Assembly (NCBI GenBank): GCA_026874595.1
Contig: CM049316.1
Coordinates: forward strand, 33,115,339 to 33,179,338
From: Sipunculus nudus
Taxonomy: Eukaryota; Annelida; Sipuncula; Golfingiida; Sipunculidae
Length of the DNA: 64,000 bases
Reading direction: 5' to 3'
Position numbers and translations under genes: made by a program. This document shows positions 25,132-36,340 of the stretch, in pieces. Each line of letters begins with the position of its first letter. Position 1 is the first letter of the stretch. Under the pieces are notes generated by a model that did not search any database, was not told the DNA's origin, and worked only from the letters and a program-made list of their open reading frames with translations.

Positions 25132-25265
25132 TGCTGAACATCCAGACTGACTATGAGTGAGTGAAGCTGGGCCAGCTTCATCCTGCTAATAGCAGTCACT
25201 GCATGAAACCCGATATGGCTGCCCCCATGCTGACAGGATCTCGGCCCGCTAAAGGGCGCTATACT

Positions 25266-26064
25266 CCTTGGTACCTTTAATTAAGCCTCCTCCCGTAGCT
25301 GATGAGTTTGTTTCGAGAGAATGCCATCACACTGTGATCACAAAACCTGATGCACAAATAAGATATTGACGTGTTAAGTTTACTATATTAGTTGAACAGA
25401 GGTCATCAATTAACCCCCCCCCCCCTCACTCATAGGACGAGGAGACAAACAGCGGTCGATGAATTTATATCTATAATCATATCTCGGTATTATTTTGTGG
25501 ATGGACCTACTTCAGTCCCCATAAGTACAAATCTATTCTTTCCATTTTATGTTTGTGCTATAACTCCAATTTGCCAGATTAAAAAAAAAACTGAAATATA
25601 TGCACTATATATGTCCTAGGTCACTGCTTTTTACCTGATATTTAATTTTTGGCCTTGACCTTATTCCAAAGGTCGCACCCTCCATAGCTGATGCCTCATT
25701 ATCGTTCAGTCACGGACGTCGAAGGGTTCAAGTAATTGCTTGGCTATTGCATACACCTAGTTATACTAATTTTATGGCCAGCCATAAACCGCTTTCAGCG
25801 ACGAGACGTCTGATGACCCACGATGGTTGATGGTTTCATTCTGCAGTATCAGATATATTTAACATTGTGGGTAGGGAACCATGAGTTTATTCGATTGATT
25901 TGTTTGTTGTGTTTAAGCGGTCGCGCACGAACTAGTCTGACTTTGTGCCATATAACTGATTTACGCCACGTTGGCACAAACTGTAAGCGAAGCCCATATT
26001 GAATTTAAAAGGATCTAAATCTAGTCTAGGAAGCTCGTGTTATAAAATCTTTTCCTTATGTTTT
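25266..26064. other. Non-coding; one C-tract
   Basis: A poly-C tract lies at about 25414-25426. No gene is supported. Confidence 0.45.
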
Positions 26065-26065
26065 C

Positions 26066-26111
<46 letters not shown>
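26065..26111. repeat. (TC)n microsatellite
   Basis: A nearly pure TC run of about 23 units. Confidence 0.95.
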
Positions 26112-26113
<2 letters not shown>

Positions 26114-26221
26114 GATGTAAAATTAACATTGAAATATGTATATATTTTAAATTAATATTTGGTGGAGGTAATTGATTCTCTTTTTAATGCTGGATTAATT
26201 TTGTATCATTTACACTGTAGA

Positions 26222-26486
26222 ATTCCATTCCTGTATCGGACAAAGTGAGAGGGCTTAGTGTAATCGTACTGATTGCATGGTCGTAATACCTAGGAACCCC
26301 CGAAAGGCGGCCGCGTTTGTGGGAGAAGCACGACTGTGGGGTATGGTCGCCCCATTGATCCTGCGGAGCGCTCACACTGAGTAGGAGCCGACTGTGAAAA
26401 ATCAAACCTCTCCTGGGTCGAGATTCAAACCTACGATCTACCAGATATGAGCCTTGTGCTCTACACCTCGACCACAGAAGACGGTT
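26222..26486 (-). mobile_element. tRNA-derived SINE, copy D, 3'-truncated
   Basis: On the minus strand it begins CTTCTGTGGTCGAGGTGTAGAGC (box A region), then TAGGTTTGAATCTCG (box B), TTTTTCACAGTCGGC, CATACCCCACAGTCGTG, GGGGGTTCCTAGG and ATTACGACC. This is the same order as copies A, B and C. It lacks the distal body and the tail. Confidence 0.75.
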
Positions 26487-28974
26487 AAAGATGATGTATA
26501 TTCATCTAGTCCATAAAAATCTCTTATGTGTCACTTTTAATTGAAGCCAAATCAAAAGGAAACCCAGTATACGCAAAGGTACTGATGCTATCAGGAAAAA
26601 CTAATTCGTCTCAGTCTGGTTGAAACCTGTAGCTGGCAAGATGAAATGAAAAGAATCCTTTGTGGTAAAGCCAACCGAAATAATATTCCGTAAAACTGAT
26701 AAATATATAAATATATATAAATATGATATAAAAACTCAGAATGTATAAAAAGTATCTACAATGGATTTTTGAACATCGCAAAGCCCGTCCTATCAGATTA
26801 AGGGAACGTTAATTCTTATTTGGTACCATATATTTTTCAATACTCATGATATTTTTCTTTTCCTCTGGCAATACTTTTCTTTTCACTCTATTTTCTGCTT
26901 ATCTTCTCTGCAACCATGCTTTTTATGTACTCAAAAGCGATTCATATTTTTCACTTTCATTTTTACTAATACTGGCTTTTTCTAAGTGAGAAAGAAATAA
27001 TTACAAACAAAATGTTCTTAGACTAAATCTGGCAGGTTATTTCACTTCTCTTTCTTTTTTTATTACCTTGCATCTCACAAGTTAATTAAGGCGTTTGGCA
27101 GGCGGAAATATTGAGACTGTAAAGAACAGCAAAACTACGCAACATTATCATCACGCCCGTGTGATCCTCAATTATATATTCCTTAGATCTATACCACCTA
27201 TTTTATGCTTTTGAACCCGCAAAGCTCTCTTTGATTTGAGACACAAAGGTAAACCTAATCAATTTTTTTCTGTGAAAGTTGTGCCTAGATCCTCTTGGGT
27301 GTTTTCTGCAGACTAACGGGCTGGAATCTCCATATATGTTCAGAGTGATAGAAGACGTTAAGGTCCCTGCAGTTCTTCTTTTCTCATTTCTAAGAATAAA
27401 GCATAACTTCATTCTTGCATAGACGTAGCTAAATATTAAAAACGTTGTACTGTAAAGCTCAAAGTCAGTGGTTTAACCTGTATAAATTCCATGGACATTC
27501 CAATTGATCCTTGGGTGTCCGTTTAAATCTATTTATATATACGGGCGTGATTTCTATTTATTTCGTCCCTGCATGGGTTAATTATTCAACCACATTTTAT
27601 TCAAAGTCACCCTAATAAACAGCCAAGGTAAGATATTTTAACTGAATAAGCTTTCGTTTATATTCATTTAATCAATTTGACCAATTTTTTTATTCTGCAG
27701 AAAATCCATCCGTTCATTTACCTTATGGCATTAATAAGACTCCTGGAATCCTTGGATTTATAAGCGTTTGCATGACGACTACGAAAACGCCATCTAACAT
27801 AAGGTATTCTGTAGATTTCTTTAGCCCCATTCACATGCAGACATTTACTCATTATTTTGCAAAAGTATTGCACATGACTACCTTAACAAAGTTGGGCAAG
27901 TAGAAGAAAACACCCGAATTTGACAATATTTATGAGATCAAACATATATACTGGTGATTCTGAAAATTCCTTAATCATAAAGCCAATCTCTGCTGCAATG
28001 GGAGACAACTTGTTAAAGAACGAATAAAATAAAAACGGTGCCATGAAAATGCCCAGAATATTACTTATAATGCAAATATGTTAAAATCCTTTGATTAATT
28101 TGAGTATTATGTCACTGAACATAGAATGAGTAAACATATAATTCAACTTTCTTAAACATGCAAACTATCTATCTGTTCACATGACACAATAAACTTCACA
28201 ATGTACATCACCTCTTGAGGGCGTACAAATATAGTTTTTCTTTTATATGTTTACTGGAGGATAATTTATGCTCACATATAAGCAAGCTGTTTACATGACA
28301 CATTATACTTACATGAGTTAATTTACATACACACGTGCTTTTATACCAAAAAGAAGGAAATTTTTGCATGAGAATTAGGTGACATAACACATGTATTCTC
28401 TGTTACGTAAGCAATAAGATATCAAATGCAGTTTACGGTATATCCTTCATGGATTGAAATAATCAATGCTGTTGACAATTAATATATCAAAGCCCATATT
28501 TCGCAGTATTCGAAAATGACACTGCCCTTTCAACGATGCCGTTTTTATTGAATTAAACAATTTTTTTAGCAATCATCTTTGGTGTATGCGTTTCAGCTTA
28601 GCTCATCGGAAGGCATAAACTGATCTGTTATATGTTATTCATGACATGAAGCTAAGGAAGGAATAAAAATAGATGCAGGGTACAAGTCTCTGTCTATGTT
28701 TTCCTTTCGTGCTTTGCAATATCAGAGAACAGATTGTCACAATAAAACACTACTGCCTGCTATAAAACATTTTGAAAAACATCTCAGACATTAACGTGAT
28801 TCACGTTCGAACGATGTTAAGTCCAAAGACTACACTGTCTTAGCTTACTCTGTAGTGCCCTTGACCCAAAATTAAAGGAGCCTATCTTACCTTTTTAAAC
28901 TAAATGGAGCTTTTATCGTCATAAAACGTGGAAATCACCGCACACAGGCTGCTTGTTTTGTTTACATAAACGTG
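26487..28974. other. Non-coding, nothing supported
   Basis: AT-rich sequence. A donor-like AAG|GTAAGA near 27628 has no open exon before it. Nothing else is supported. Confidence 0.45.
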
Positions 28975-29335
28975 TTTATAATATGTGATTGCCCACCAAA
29001 ATAATCAAAACAAATTCAACAAGGGCATCTGGCGGCAAGTCAGACAAGTCAGAGCTTTGCATTTCAGCGTTTTGCAGCAAGTGACCTCTCTACCTCCGAA
29101 TATATGCAACCTACCATCTGAGGTTACATGTTGTTTTCCCCGTTTGTCAACATTTCTGTGTTTACAAACATGTTGTTGATAAACAATTTTTAATACTTCC
29201 CTCACGAAGGCGATATACGAAATTGTCTCATTCAGAATTACCCTTATATCATTCATAAAAACAGGGGAAACCAGAAATCACACAAATTCTTTTTTCAAAA
29301 GGTAGGAGAATCGGCAGCTTTAAAAAACATAAATG
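28975..29335 (+). repeat. Dispersed repeat family, copy b
   Basis: It shares CCAAAATAATC, TTCAACAAGGG and GCAAGTGACCT with 11790-12040. It also shares CCCGTTTGTCAACA, GTTTACAAACATGTTGTTGA and TTCTTTTTTCAAAAGGTAGG with 48380-48530. Both strands are open at 28985-29256, but the reading frames differ between copies, so coding is unlikely. Confidence 0.55.
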
Positions 29336-30388
29336 TACAGAATGACATTCAGTTGATCGCACACCCTCGCCAAGGCAAATGACTTCTAGTAGATCAGCCT
29401 TTTTATATGGACCCTGAAATCCCCCCCCCCCCCCCCCCAAACAAAGTATCTTGGAAGCATGAATAACTATATTTTGCATCAGTCACTCATACTGCTAACA
29501 GTCGAAATAGACACGGGTAAAACCATAACCACTATAGCGGTTGTAAAATCGGTCCGTATACCCGTTGAAATACGTAGTTTTTCTTATACACACTGTCACA
29601 TTATACTTTACATATGTTTGAATTGGTAATATTAAGTGTAATTTATATTTTTTACTAAACATCCAGGTAACATCAGCAGTGAATGCTGTATTTTAAAATT
29701 TGCCTTGTATCTCTTCGCCTTAGCAAGGATCTTCTCCGTTTTTAATTCAAACGCACTGTTAAATGATGAAGTCGCACTAGGAATTCGTCATAACTTAACG
29801 GCCGGACAATCGCTTTAGCCATTAACAGTTGATGGCATATATATGAGCGCTCATACTAGACTACATAGTGTGACAGTTGAATATTATATATAAAAATTAT
29901 AAAAGAAGTGTATATTATTTCAAGAAACACGTGGGTGGACGTAATTTAATATGTAAATGGATTTGTTTTCTATTACGATCTCATGACGTCATATGGCGTT
30001 ACATGCGGGGTTATATAGCTCAAGCAGAAAATAACTGGACAGTACACTTCCACAGGCATTTGACATGCGATGTCTTATTTTTGTCATTTACGTCAATGGC
30101 ACGGTTTAACAAAATTAGAACTAGTAAACATGTGGTCTGCCAAAGTGTTTGTCTTGACGAGAAAAAAATGATGTTTTTTAAATAATAGTCTATGCATTAA
30201 GATACAAAATGTGGCCACAATACCACCATCAAATACTAAAAAATACACATAAACTGCAGGTACATGTTTGTCCTCATTTCTTATGACACTCTTATAAGCA
30301 TGCATGAGATCAGTCATAAATTGTTACACATACACATTACAAAATGTGAATACATGTATTACAACTTACAGGAGTTTAATATATAAGT
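29336..30388. other. Non-coding; C-tract and a small foldback
   Basis: A poly-C tract lies at about 29419-29438. At 29513-29565 ACGGGTA and TACCCGT are inverted at the ends of a 53-bp segment. Plus-strand open frame 29877-30185 has no recognisable content. Confidence 0.4.
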
Positions 30389-30574
30389 ATACCAAAGTGG
30401 AACTTCTCCTTACGGGCACCTCTGAACCCAGGAGACCTCCTATTTACGGTCACGTTTACAGGCAGTCCCTTGAAAGTAGGTCCTGAAATCTATAACCTCC
30501 CTGCTAAGGGCACCTCTGTATTGCGGACAAAATGTCCGGTCCCGTCAGTGTCCATAATTCAGAGGTTTTACGGT
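30389..30574. mobile_element. Short TIR element (MITE-like), about 186 bp
   Basis: The left end reads ACCAAAGTGGAACTTCTCC and the right end, on the minus strand, reads ACCGTAAAACCTCTGAATT. Both are followed by a short A/T-G-G-x-C-A segment, so the TIRs are imperfect over about 28 bp. TA occurs at both edges. The interior alternates ACCTCC, GGCACCTCTG and GGACAAAATGTCC words. It resembles pogo/Tc1-class MITEs, but this is only a resemblance. Confidence 0.4.
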
Positions 30575-30935
30575 ATGTTATACATAAAAAAATAAGATTT
30601 TTTTCATAAACACCAATAAGATTTAGGTCATTGTGGGTCAGGTATGAAGTTGATAATGATTTTTTTTTAAATCTTCTCAAGCAAAGCCACATAGTTTTAA
30701 TGACATCCCTGATTATTTTAATTACTCGTATCAATCAATGAAATATTTCTTGATTTATATAGTTTTATATTAATTGCATAATTTGCATATTATCAACATG
30801 AAATTAAAGGAAAAAAGGTCAAGGTTAAAATCGTCATTATTTCATAATTTGTATATTGCTTGCATTAATCGCATATTATTATCATGTATTTAAAACCATT
30901 TAAAGACTTGATGGTTAATTAATTAATTAACTTAC
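30575..30935. other. Putative intron start region, no feature besides TTAA repeats
   Basis: If the exon at 30936-31050 is real, this is the beginning of its first intron on the minus strand. A short TTAA tract (about 30914-30932) lies immediately after the donor. Confidence 0.35.
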
Positions 30936-31050
30936 CTTCGTCGCTGGTCCACAGGTTGGTAGATGATAACGTTGTCCTGTCCGATTGGCCCCAGGCGTCA
31001 CGAAGACTGTTAACGGAGTCCTGTCTCCTAAGGCCCGGCCAGCGGACCAT
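30936..31050 (-). CDS. Candidate first coding exon of an unrecognised minus-strand gene
   Basis: The minus-strand ATG at 31050 has G at -3 and G at +4. It opens 38 codons plus one base and ends exactly at a consensus donor, CGAAG|GTAAGT (exon end 30936). The peptide starts MVRWPGLRRQ and is rich in Arg, Ser, Asp and Trp (SVNSLRDAWGQSDR, STNLWTSDE), with mixed codon use and GC content well above its flanks, as expected for coding sequence. An AAG just upstream could be an acceptor for a 5' UTR exon. A second consensus donor lies upstream at 32290. The following exon, which must start in phase 1, was not found within the window. I do not recognise the protein. Confidence 0.5.
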
Positions 31051-32340
31051 GCCTGCCACCTTGTTTAATGTATAATATTAAAACTCCTAACGCTATGTAT
31101 AACGATAGCATCCGCGCGTTAACATGCTATAATACTCCTTTATCCACTCTAGGCCAATTCTGAAGCACACACTTCCGATAAATGATAAAAGATATATGAA
31201 TACATTATAGTCAATATATCCTGTGTTGAAAGCTGTGCAGGAATCTGATGAAAAAAAACACCAATAAATCAGCTCTGGAAAAGGTCGCTTCCACGTCACA
31301 TGTGTTTCAAGCAAAACATAAACCCGAGCGGTAGGTTGCCTCTTGTAATCAATGGTTTTTCCTTACCGTTAGTGGGACCGCCGGCTTTTGGTTGGCTATA
31401 GATGCTGAAATTTGAAACACGTTGATGTATCATTGGCTCCGAGCTGCGGCATTATTCTCAAAGTGTAATTTCAGAAAGGTCGGTTGGCTTCAGCCGCTGG
31501 CTGGTACATCCCAGAAGACAAACACTGCCTATCATAAAGATATAGAATCCACTGTCAAATCGTGATGGACACTTTTGATCAAAACTCCTGAATTTATGCA
31601 CGTGATATCATTCCACGATGTATATTTCAGTGATGTACATTTCTCGTGCCGCCAGTGTTAAACGTTTGAAACCATATCTGTGACCGCCAAGGAAATGGAT
31701 CAGCAGAATACTTGAAGGGGAAACAAGTTACTCCCGCCGATGGGCTATTCACAAGTCTGGCGTAAGTGCCACGAAGAGTTAATCCTTAAGGTTAATACCT
31801 CCACAACTCGCCAGGATCTTCTGTTTATTCGCTCAGCAGACGTCGGATAATCTACCAAAAGCTTACGGAACCTCGCCTAACCCACCTTGCAGGTAAAAGG
31901 TATCCAGTGCTCAGGAGCCCAAGGAAGTAATTCGCGGCACCGCGTGTATCGAATCGGGACTGCAAACCATGTGTAACTGCAAGCAAAATAAACTATGTAA
32001 ACCGGGGGCTGCTTTTGTTTCGCGGCTCGGCCCAGCCCCCGCGGCCGCAACAGGTTGAGTTGGGTTGCATGTCAAACGCCGAAGGCTGAACTGAAATTAT
32101 ACTAATATTGAAGCGCGGTGTCAGCAAAGTATGGGGCCGCCTTCTACAGCAGACCTTGTTAAACTGGAGACGCTGATGCCGAGAACATTTGAAGCGCTGA
32201 GGTACTGGGACCAAATTATCGATCACCGGACGACAAGGTTACCAATAACCACCGAGCCTGCTGTTCCCGCCAATCTGTGAGCTGCTTACCCAGGCAGACG
32301 CAGAACTGTTAGATAAAGCCCGGAACTCGTACCTTGATAT
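31051..32340 (-). promoter_or_regulatory. Possible 5' region of the minus-strand gene, with an untranslated exon donor
   Basis: This stretch is more GC- and CpG-rich than the window average, most clearly at 31880-32330 (GCGGCCGC at 32040). On the minus strand CCTGG|GTAAGC at 32290 is a good donor for a non-coding exon extending upstream into about 32291-32340. No TATA box is obvious. A 77-codon minus-strand open frame at 31993-32226 has no recognised content. Promoter status is inferred from base composition and from the exon downstream. Confidence 0.3.
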
Positions 32341-33008
32341 CGCGGTGGGTGGCGCTCAAATTGCATTTTTTAAAAAGAAGAACGTTGCAATATTTTTTTT
32401 CAGGTTGTTGACATTGCAGTGAAACAATTGAATTCAAACGTTTGAGTCAATACAAAGATGACGTTAATGAGTGAAATTCCATTAGTGAATTGGTAACCTT
32501 AGCCCGCTCTCAGATGTTTACTGCTATGGTAATTTCATTACATATAAATTATTATAGTCCAAATGATTTGTATGATGAACTAACCGAAGCTGCCTACTTC
32601 AAAATGACCACTTCGGTCACCTCGTAAGAACAGTTTTATTATGATATTACGTAAGGATGAAATATATAAAACTTTATTTAGAAGAAAAAGATAATCCATA
32701 TAAACAACAAAAAGGTAAAAGTACGATGATACATGTTAAAGAAAAACAGATTTTTTTTCAAGGCCCTTGGCCTTAATCATAAAAAAACCTCGGCAATGCA
32801 CTGGAACCCTTCCCTTGGTAGGGCCATTACTTTTTCGTCACTAGTATTGAGATACAGTGCACTTCCTATAGGTTACTGTACACAGACATCTGGTTAGATT
32901 CTCACCCCAATCCTACCATAAGTTACTCTGTACGTCGTTACCTGTTACTGCAAGGTTACTTGGCATAAATGATGATTATAAAAAAAATTTACATACACGC
33001 AAATATAA
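32341..33008. other. Non-coding, nothing supported
   Basis: AT-rich, no supported feature. Confidence 0.5.
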
Positions 33009-33009
33009 T

Positions 33010-33077
<68 letters not shown>
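33009..33077. repeat. Compound (CA)n(TA)n microsatellite
   Basis: About 13 CA units are followed by about 21 TA units and run up to the first base of the TRIM element. Open frames through it (poly Ile-Tyr) are artefacts. Confidence 0.95.
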
Positions 33078-33082
<5 letters not shown>

Positions 33083-33233
33083 CGGGGTGCCATAAAAGCG
33101 GACCGAACTGTCTCGCTAGTGAAGTTTGCTTTTCTAGCGAAGCGGTTGGTACGCCGGACTTGTGCGCCACCGACCTGGGTTCGACTCCCGGATCGGCCCA
33201 GGATTTTCCCCTCAACAATTTGTCTTCTTAACA
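33078..33233 (+). repeat. TRIM left LTR
   Basis: 156 bp, TGTTGCGG to TTAACA. It carries the tRNA-like block described separately. Confidence 0.85.
33135..33188 (+). promoter_or_regulatory. tRNA-like Pol III promoter inside the LTR
   Basis: Box A TAGCGAAGCGG (33135-33145) and box B GGTTCGACTCC (33178-33188) both fit the tRNA consensus and are separated by 32 bp, normal for a tRNA gene. In the right LTR box A is intact (33412-33422) but box B carries one change, GGTACGACTCC (33455-33465). Because it is in both LTRs the block was part of the element when it inserted. Whether it is transcribed cannot be seen. Confidence 0.75.
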
Positions 33234-33236
33234 AAA

Positions 33237-33254
33237 TGGGGGCTCGTCTGGGAT
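33237..33254 (+). other. Primer-binding site, tRNA-Pro type
   Basis: TGGGGGCTCGTCTGGGAT, 18 bases, three bases downstream of the left LTR. It matches the tRNA-Pro PBS of gammaretroviruses except for one C-to-T change. Confidence 0.8.
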
Positions 33255-33352
33255 GACGGTAAATATTGTGGCCCAGGGAATAAGCTCACCAAAGTGTGAC
33301 TCCTGGGATAATTAGTCTTGTTCTGATAGCAGAACGCTCTTAAGAGGGGGTG

Positions 33353-33510
33353 TGTTACGGGGTGCCATAAAAGCGGACCGAACTCAGGCTGTCTCGTGAA
33401 GCTTGCTTTGCTAGCGAAGCGGTTGGTACGCCGGACTTGAGCGCCACCGACCAGGGTACGACTCCCGGATCGGCCCAGGATTTTCCCCTCAACAATTTGT
33501 CTTCGTAACA
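33353..33510 (+). repeat. TRIM right LTR
   Basis: 158 bp, TGTTACGG to CGTAACA. Relative to the left LTR it has a 6-bp insertion and a 3-bp deletion near its first quarter. Its ends are the same TGTTAC/GTAACA hexamers as the 0.8-kb solo LTRs at 14723 and 44148. Confidence 0.85.
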
Positions 33511-33908
33511 ATATATACGCGGAGTAAGCGTCTCTGGCGCTCGGAATCTCTTACAGACGCTCCTATCTAAGGGTCAAAGCGTCCGATGGGACGCGCGTAT
33601 TTCTGGCTTTATGACCTTGTAGCAGTCAATGGCCAGTACCAGCTGCCACAAAAGAACCCGTCAGCTGTAAAGACCGCGCTGAAAACTGAGGCTTACAGTT
33701 CGCTATAAGAAAATGTTCATATAATGACACGATTTCTAATCATATAATGATATGATAATTACACAAAATACGAAAAAGATTCAATTTTACATAACCCTTC
33801 AAAACTGGACACATATGATCTCTTGCTCTAAACTCAGATGGAACTCCCCAGACTTTTGCTTGAGCGTCCCGGACTCTTCAAATGTTCTTCCAATCAAAAG
33901 CCTTAATT

Positions 33909-33911
<3 letters not shown>
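33511..33911. other. No supported feature
   Basis: A CpG-containing patch at 33520-33600 has no coding or regulatory pattern I can name. Confidence 0.4.

Positions 33912-33968
<57 letters not shown>
33912..33968. repeat. (TA)n microsatellite
   Basis: About 28 TA units. Confidence 0.95.
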
Positions 33969-33971
<3 letters not shown>

Positions 33972-36340
33972 GTCTTACTATTGATTGAAACCAGATAAAT
34001 TCGCTGTATTACCTTATAACTTCTGGATAACTCATTACTTCGTGAAAATAAATTTAAAACCTAAAATTTGAAGACACCATAAAAGCATCTTGCTTTTTGT
34101 ATGGATACCTCTATCCTCATTCCATGCAAAAGCAGCGCCACTAAAAGAGCCATGGACTTATCCTTAAAGGGGCCCAATCACCCATAAAGCATGTCGAGTT
34201 ACCACGAAAAATAGCTTCTTCCCTTTAAAAATCTTGAAGCCAGTTCCTTACTCCTGTAAACGAGTGTTAAATCAGTGGACCGGGCGCGAATACATGTGTC
34301 AACATAAAGCGCGGAGCCACAACACGTGTCAACCAGGAGATGCCCTGACCGACTTGGCCCAAAAAAAATATAATACATGTTCCCGCTGGCTTAAACACCG
34401 CATATTGCCCCTTTTAATCGAACCTCCTGTCACGCGGCCTTTTTATGGTAAACAGACACACATGGACTGTGTTTACCAACACGCAGAGCCATAACAAGGA
34501 TTTAAACAGCCGTATGCGAGGAAATGAGACTGTGCGCTGGGATGGTTCTGCTGGGAAACTTGTATGAAGCAAAACTGAACTGATAGTGTGAAATAATAGG
34601 CATAATATTTTGCTCCTGATTATGTCCCTTTAATTATATTTCGGGAAAGACTTTCTTTTTGCAATGAGTAGAATATGTTTAGTTGGTGTAAAACATTTGT
34701 GAAAAATCAACAATGATGTGTATATTTTTTGTTGATAAATTTATTTCAGATTATTAAACAGGTCAAATGTTAATTGAATATCTTTTATGTAAGGTATCTA
34801 GTGGACATTCGTCACAGTATCAATATTATATCCTGAAAGAAGCTTAATGATAAATATGAAAGAAAATGATAACTTACTCAGTTAAACAAATGTCCAATTG
34901 CTCAAAGCTGGCATTTGTCGTCTACTCAATTAAACCAAGTCCAGTTTCCGACCAAACACACCATTGATCTATTTTAGTGAAATTACAAATTATAATTAAA
35001 GACACGTGACACAATTTCATGCCTCTGCCGTTTTATTTTACACATTCTCTCTGAACAGTACGGCATGGGGAAGAATGATTCTAAGAAATCAGACTGACTT
35101 AACAATGGCCTTTATGTTGACGCCTCTGGAATTAATGGGTCATGTTGGATTGAATGGGTCATGCTGGAAATCTTGATTAGAAAATCAGAAAAAGTGCAAG
35201 TTTCGTACGATAAGTTTCTTTTGTCGCATCTGGATTTTGAATGGTGGGAAGTTTCCCTTTGTTACAAATGTAACAATACATTTCACTGTCGCTATGAAGT
35301 TATCTATCAGAACATTTTTATTCGGACAATTTAACAAAGTAAAGTCACTTGTGCCAAAAGGGTTTTATGATCCAAATATCATTAGCAAATAGTGTTCAAT
35401 GAATACAAGTAATTAGGAACATCAGGTATTTTTAGGAATTTAACTAGATAACTAAATTCTGTAAACATTTTGCAAAGAAGAAGGCTGGAAGGAACTATTT
35501 CTGACATCAACAGTAACCTATATATTCGTATGGTTAATGTTTCAATATTTTGGCAAAGCAGACTGTTGTTCCCCGTGCAAAGATGGTTCACCATTTGTCT
35601 ATCATTGATACCACTGTTGACTTTATAGAAATAAAAGTATAAACTCTAACAAGAAAAGTATTAAATTGTCTGACTAAAAGTATGCCAAAAGTAGAAATCA
35701 ATGCCAACTTGCACATTTTTATCACAAAAAATCGCAAATAAAATGCCAATTTTATGAAATGTTATATGTCTACTTCACTTACTAACAGCCTGCGAACAAC
35801 CTAAAACGATGATTTGAGAAAACAGTATAAGAAAGTATTAACCCTTAACAAAGTGTTAACAGAAGTCGTTCCTGAAAAAGTATGTTACTGTTAAAAAGGT
35901 ATTGAGTGGCAGCACTGGTATATGGCAGAACATATCTGAGCGTTCGGTGTTATACATGTTCACTGCGTTTGATAATTCTGCAGTTGATCCAAATTGCGCC
36001 GACGTGGGATGATATAATACTAAGGTGTTTATGCTACACGGCATCTGGCTATTATTTAGACTTTGTACCACCCACCGTGACCCGGGGATGGGACTTTTTG
36101 TATATTGATCTTGGCGATTGAAGGTTTAAACAGCGCCCGGCTTGTCCGAGTTACCTATCGAGCACTGTATCAGCATTTACGAAATTTGAAACCTTAAGGA
36201 CTTGTCCGCAGCAACCGATTTTGAGATATTGTGAGAATAATCTGTACAGTCAGCCGACCATTCTTTAAAAAAGTTACATATTTAAGTTAACATCTTTAAG
36301 ATGTGCATGGAACCATTAATTAAAAGGAGCGCATTATGTG
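33969..36340. other. Non-coding; possible degraded repeat at 34168-34510
   Basis: TTAAAGGGGCCCAATCACC at about 34165 resembles TTAAAAGGGCCTAATCAT at about 36352, a start shared by dispersed mollusc repeats. Nothing else is supported. Both strands are open near 35900-36070 without recognisable content. Confidence 0.35.

Larger units (their letters stand above)
23632..25265. mobile_element. Decayed DNA transposon with THAP-like and DDE_Tnp_4 traces
   Basis: Two broken coding traces converge inside short related ends. The left side has TTTAGCGGCGGCC (about 23637-23649) and the right side, on the minus strand, has TTTAGCGGGCCG. The plus-strand trace starts at 23824 and the minus-strand transposase trace spans 24716-25131. 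The general plan, two ORFs with a DDE transposase between short TIRs, fits PIF/Harbinger-type elements, and THAP-DDE_Tnp_4 fusions are known in invertebrates. The exact boundaries and TSD are not resolved. Confidence 0.5.
33078..33510 (+). mobile_element. Miniature LTR retrotransposon (TRIM), complete, 433 bp
   Basis: Two direct terminal repeats (33078-33233, 156 bp; 33353-33510, 158 bp) start TGTTRCGGGGTGCC and end TAACA. Three bases after the first LTR lies TGGGGGCTCGTCTGGGAT, matching the tRNA-Pro primer site known from murine leukaemia virus at 17 of 18 bases. Just before the second LTR is a purine tract, AAGAGGGGG. The interior of about 119 bp has no coding capacity, which is the definition of a TRIM. 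The LTRs differ at about eight sites and two small indels. Flanks are ATAT on both sides, but the left flank lies in a TA repeat, so the duplication is not independent evidence. Confidence 0.85.

Noticed and set aside
32969-33256. Open frames with poly Ile-Tyr segments at (TA)n/(CA)n tracts (also 18742-19023, 33752-33988, 47547-47774)
   Set aside because: They are translation artefacts of dinucleotide repeats.
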